Origin: Dehalococcoidia bacterium
Lineage (GTDB): Bacteria > Chloroflexota > Dehalococcoidia > JACVQG01 > JAHKAY01
Direction: 5' to 3'
Length of the DNA: 7,080 bases
Assembly (NCBI GenBank): GCA_030740315.1
Contig: JASLXN010000076.1
Location: forward strand, 1 to 7,080
Shown: positions 5,296-7,080 of the stretch, in pieces
Numbering within the stretch: position 1 is the stretch's first letter
Layout: every line of letters starts with the position of its first letter
Made by a program: the position numbers and the translations under genes
Notes under the pieces: generated by a model
Told to the model about the DNA's origin: nothing
Databases searched by the model: none
The model's input: only the letters and a program-made list of their open reading frames with translations

Positions 5296-7080
5296 GCTAC
5301 GCCGAGCTTCACTGCCACAGCAACTTCTCCTTCCAAGAGGGGGCCTCCTTTATCCATGAACTGCTGCCCCGCGCCGTAGAGCTGGGCTACCCCGCTCTGG
5401 CCCTCACCGACCATGACAACCTGTGCGGAGCCATGGAGTTCGCCCGGACCGCCCGCTCCCTAGGGGTCCAGCCCATCATCGGCGCCGAGGTCACCATGAA
5501 GGGCGGCGACCACCTCACGCTGCTGGCGGAAACCCGGGAGGGATACAGCAACCTCTGCCGCCTCATCTCCATCTCCCGGGTCACCGGAGGCCGGCGGGAG
5601 CCTGAGGTGGATCCCCAGTTCCTCCCCACCCACGCCCAAGGCCTCATCCTCCTCACCGGCTGTGCCAAAGGGGAGGTGCCTTCGCTGGCACAGCAGGGCC
5701 GGCTGGACAAGGCCCTAGAGGCCGCCCGGAGCTACATCCACTGGTTCGGTGCGGGGAATGTCTATTTAGAGCTACAGCAGAACCTGGTCCGCGGCGACAC
5801 GCAGCGCAACCGCCGCCTGGTAGAGTTGGCGCGCAGGCTGGGGGCCGGAGTCGTTGCCACCAACAATGTCCACTACCATCTCAGGGGGCGCCACCAGCTA
5901 CATGACTGCCTGGTGGCCATCAAGCACCTGAAGGGCCTGGAGGAGAGCCACCGGGAGCGTCGGGCCAACTCCGAGTTCTACCTGAAGCCGCCCCGGGAGA
6001 TGTCGGGCCTGTTCCACTGGTGCCCAGAGGCCCTAGCCAGCACTCTTCACATAGCCGAACGGTGCAGCGTCTTTGACCTGACCCGCGACCTAGACTACCG
6101 GTTCCCCGACTCTCCCGTACCCGAGGGCTTCACCCAGGAAAGCTACCTGCGCCACCTCTGTGAGCAGGCGGCCGTGCGCCGCTACGGATCCCTGACCGAG
6201 CGAGTGCAGGCCCGGCTGGGCGAGGAGTTCAGGCTCATCAGGCGGCACAACCTAGCAGGCTTCTTCCTCATCTACCACGATATCATCCGGATTGCCAGGG
6301 AGGTGATGATATCCCTTGGTCTCAGCGACCGGGAGACGCCCTTGGAGGCGAAGTCTCCAGGTAGGGGGCGCGGCTCCAGCGTATCCATGCTGGTTGGCTA
6401 CCTGATTGGCCTCTCTCATATCGATCCGCTGGAGTTCAACCTCTCATTGGAGCGGTTCCTTCACGACGGCGAGATGGCTTCGGTGCCGGACATAGACCTG
6501 GACTTTCCCCGTAACATCCGTGAGGAGCTTATCCGGCGGGTCCACCAGAAATATGGGTGGGAGCGCGCCGCCCTCACCGGGATGTTCTCCACATACAAGC
6601 TCAGGGGGGCCGTGCGTGACCTAGGTAAGGCCCTAGGGCTACCTCTGGACCAGGTGGACAGGCTGGCCAAGAGGGCCGGCTATAACCGCGCCTCCAACCT
6701 GGCCCAGGAGATGACCAGCCATTCAGAGCCGCACGGAAAGAGGGATGCCCCCGGCTGGCGCGACCTGGTGCGCCTGGCCGCCGAGCTGGACGGCTTCCCC
6801 AAGTATTTAGCCCAGCACCCCGGGGGCATGGTCATAGGTTCCACACACCTGACGGGCCTAGTGCCCGTGCAGCCCAGCGCTATCGCGGACCGATACGTCA
6901 TGCAGTGGGACAAGGACAGCATAGACGATGCCGGGTTCGTTAAGATAGACTTCCTGGCCCTCGGGACACTCTCCCAGATGCAGGATACCCTTGAGCTAAT
7001 TGAGAAGCGCACAGGACACCACCCGGACCTCTCCCACATTGACTTCGAGGATGAGGCAGTGTACAACATGCTGCACCGGG
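5292..7080 (+). CDS. dnaE2: Error-prone DNA polymerase III alpha-type subunit, DnaE2/ImuC, partial
   Basis: This C-family polymerase is expected to carry out lesion bypass and damage-induced mutagenesis with ImuB. 596 codons are visible of an expected ~1000-1070, and the rest lies past the right edge. I translated the frame by hand without finding a stop. The PHP domain is N-terminal: ELHCHSNFSF with H7 and H9, TDHDN with D40-H41, GAE with E66, and TGC with C124. Two expected metal ligands are altered: N192 replaces Asp in NNVHYH, and there is no His in the LISISRV segment. The polymerase core is intact: GRGRGSS in the fingers/palm, then PDIDLDF with D402 and D404, and KIDFLAL with D553, matching the catalytic triad of E. 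coli alpha (D401, D403, D555). The ATG overlaps the previous stop (ATGA), and its AGAGG is only two bases away, so initiation probably relies on coupling. Context favours DnaE2 over the main replicase. Confidence 0.92.
   Translation, partial: MSYAELHCHSNFSFQEGASFIHELLPRAVELGYPALALTDHDNLCGAMEFARTARSLGVQPIIGAEVTMKGGDHLTLLAETREGYSNLCRLISISRVTGGRREPEVDPQFLPTHAQGLILLTGCAKGEVPSLAQQGRLDKALEAARSYIHWFGAGNVYLELQQNLVRGDTQRNRRLVELARRLGAGVVATNNVHYHLRGRHQLHDCLVAIKHLKGLEESHRERRANSEFYLKPPREMSGLFHWCPEALASTLHIAERCSVFDLTRDLDYRFPDSPVPEGFTQESYLRHLCEQAAVRRYGSLTERVQARLGEEFRLIRRHNLAGFFLIYHDIIRIAREVMISLGLSDRETPLEAKSPGRGRGSSVSMLVGYLIGLSHIDPLEFNLSLERFLHDGEMASVPDIDLDFPRNIREELIRRVHQKYGWERAALTGMFSTYKLRGAVRDLGKALGLPLDQVDRLAKRAGYNRASNLAQEMTSHSEPHGKRDAPGWRDLVRLAAELDGFPKYLAQHPGGMVIGSTHLTGLVPVQPSAIADRYVMQWDKDSIDDAGFVKIDFLALGTLSQMQDTLELIEKRTGHHPDLSHIDFEDEAVYNMLHR

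Noticed and set aside
6680..7069. 129-codon open frame on the minus strand inside dnaE2
   Set aside because: It is antisense to the conserved polymerase core with Ser/Arg-rich low-information sequence. No start signal supports it.

Overview
The window joins two unrelated gene blocks that point away from a shared intergenic region at 2848-3125. The left block, on the minus strand, is a tripartite TRAP transporter operon in the order dctP (binding protein), dctQ (small membrane subunit), dctM (large membrane subunit, cut by the left edge). The right block, on the plus strand, is a DNA-damage cassette. It holds an SRAP/HMCES-type protein (YedK family), an ImuB-like Y-family protein without polymerase catalytic residues, a small uncharacterised protein, and an error-prone replicative-type polymerase of the DnaE2/ImuC kind, cut by the right edge.

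The best-supported regulatory signal is a perfect GAAC-N4-GTTC palindrome (3828-3839) between the -35 and -10 elements of a good promoter just upstream of imuB. This is the Gram-positive type of LexA box, also reported for Dehalococcoides. The imuB-small ORF-dnaE2 group is therefore predicted to be an SOS-induced translesion mutagenesis operon. In known mutasomes DnaE2 performs synthesis and ImuB acts as a scaffold, and the residues seen here fit that division. No imuA-like gene is visible. The SRAP protein, whose family traps abasic sites in single-stranded DNA, lies directly upstream in the same orientation.

The organism is most plausibly a Chloroflexota bacterium of the Dehalococcoidia type. 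This is inferred from the LexA box type, the style of the DnaE2 (GRGRGSS finger motif, PDIDLDF active site), the Val/Glu-rich linker after the binding-protein lipobox, and the lack of imuA. None of these is decisive. Base composition differs between the blocks: hand-counted 60-base lines give 28/60 and 31/60 G+C in the transporter block against 40/60 and 37/60 in the repair block. One side may have a different history.

Non-coding parts: 1595-1740 holds a long imperfect hairpin between dctP and dctQ. 2848-3125 holds the dctP promoter. 3795-3880 holds the LexA-controlled promoter and a strong ribosome binding site. No tRNA, rRNA, CRISPR array or complete insertion sequence was seen.
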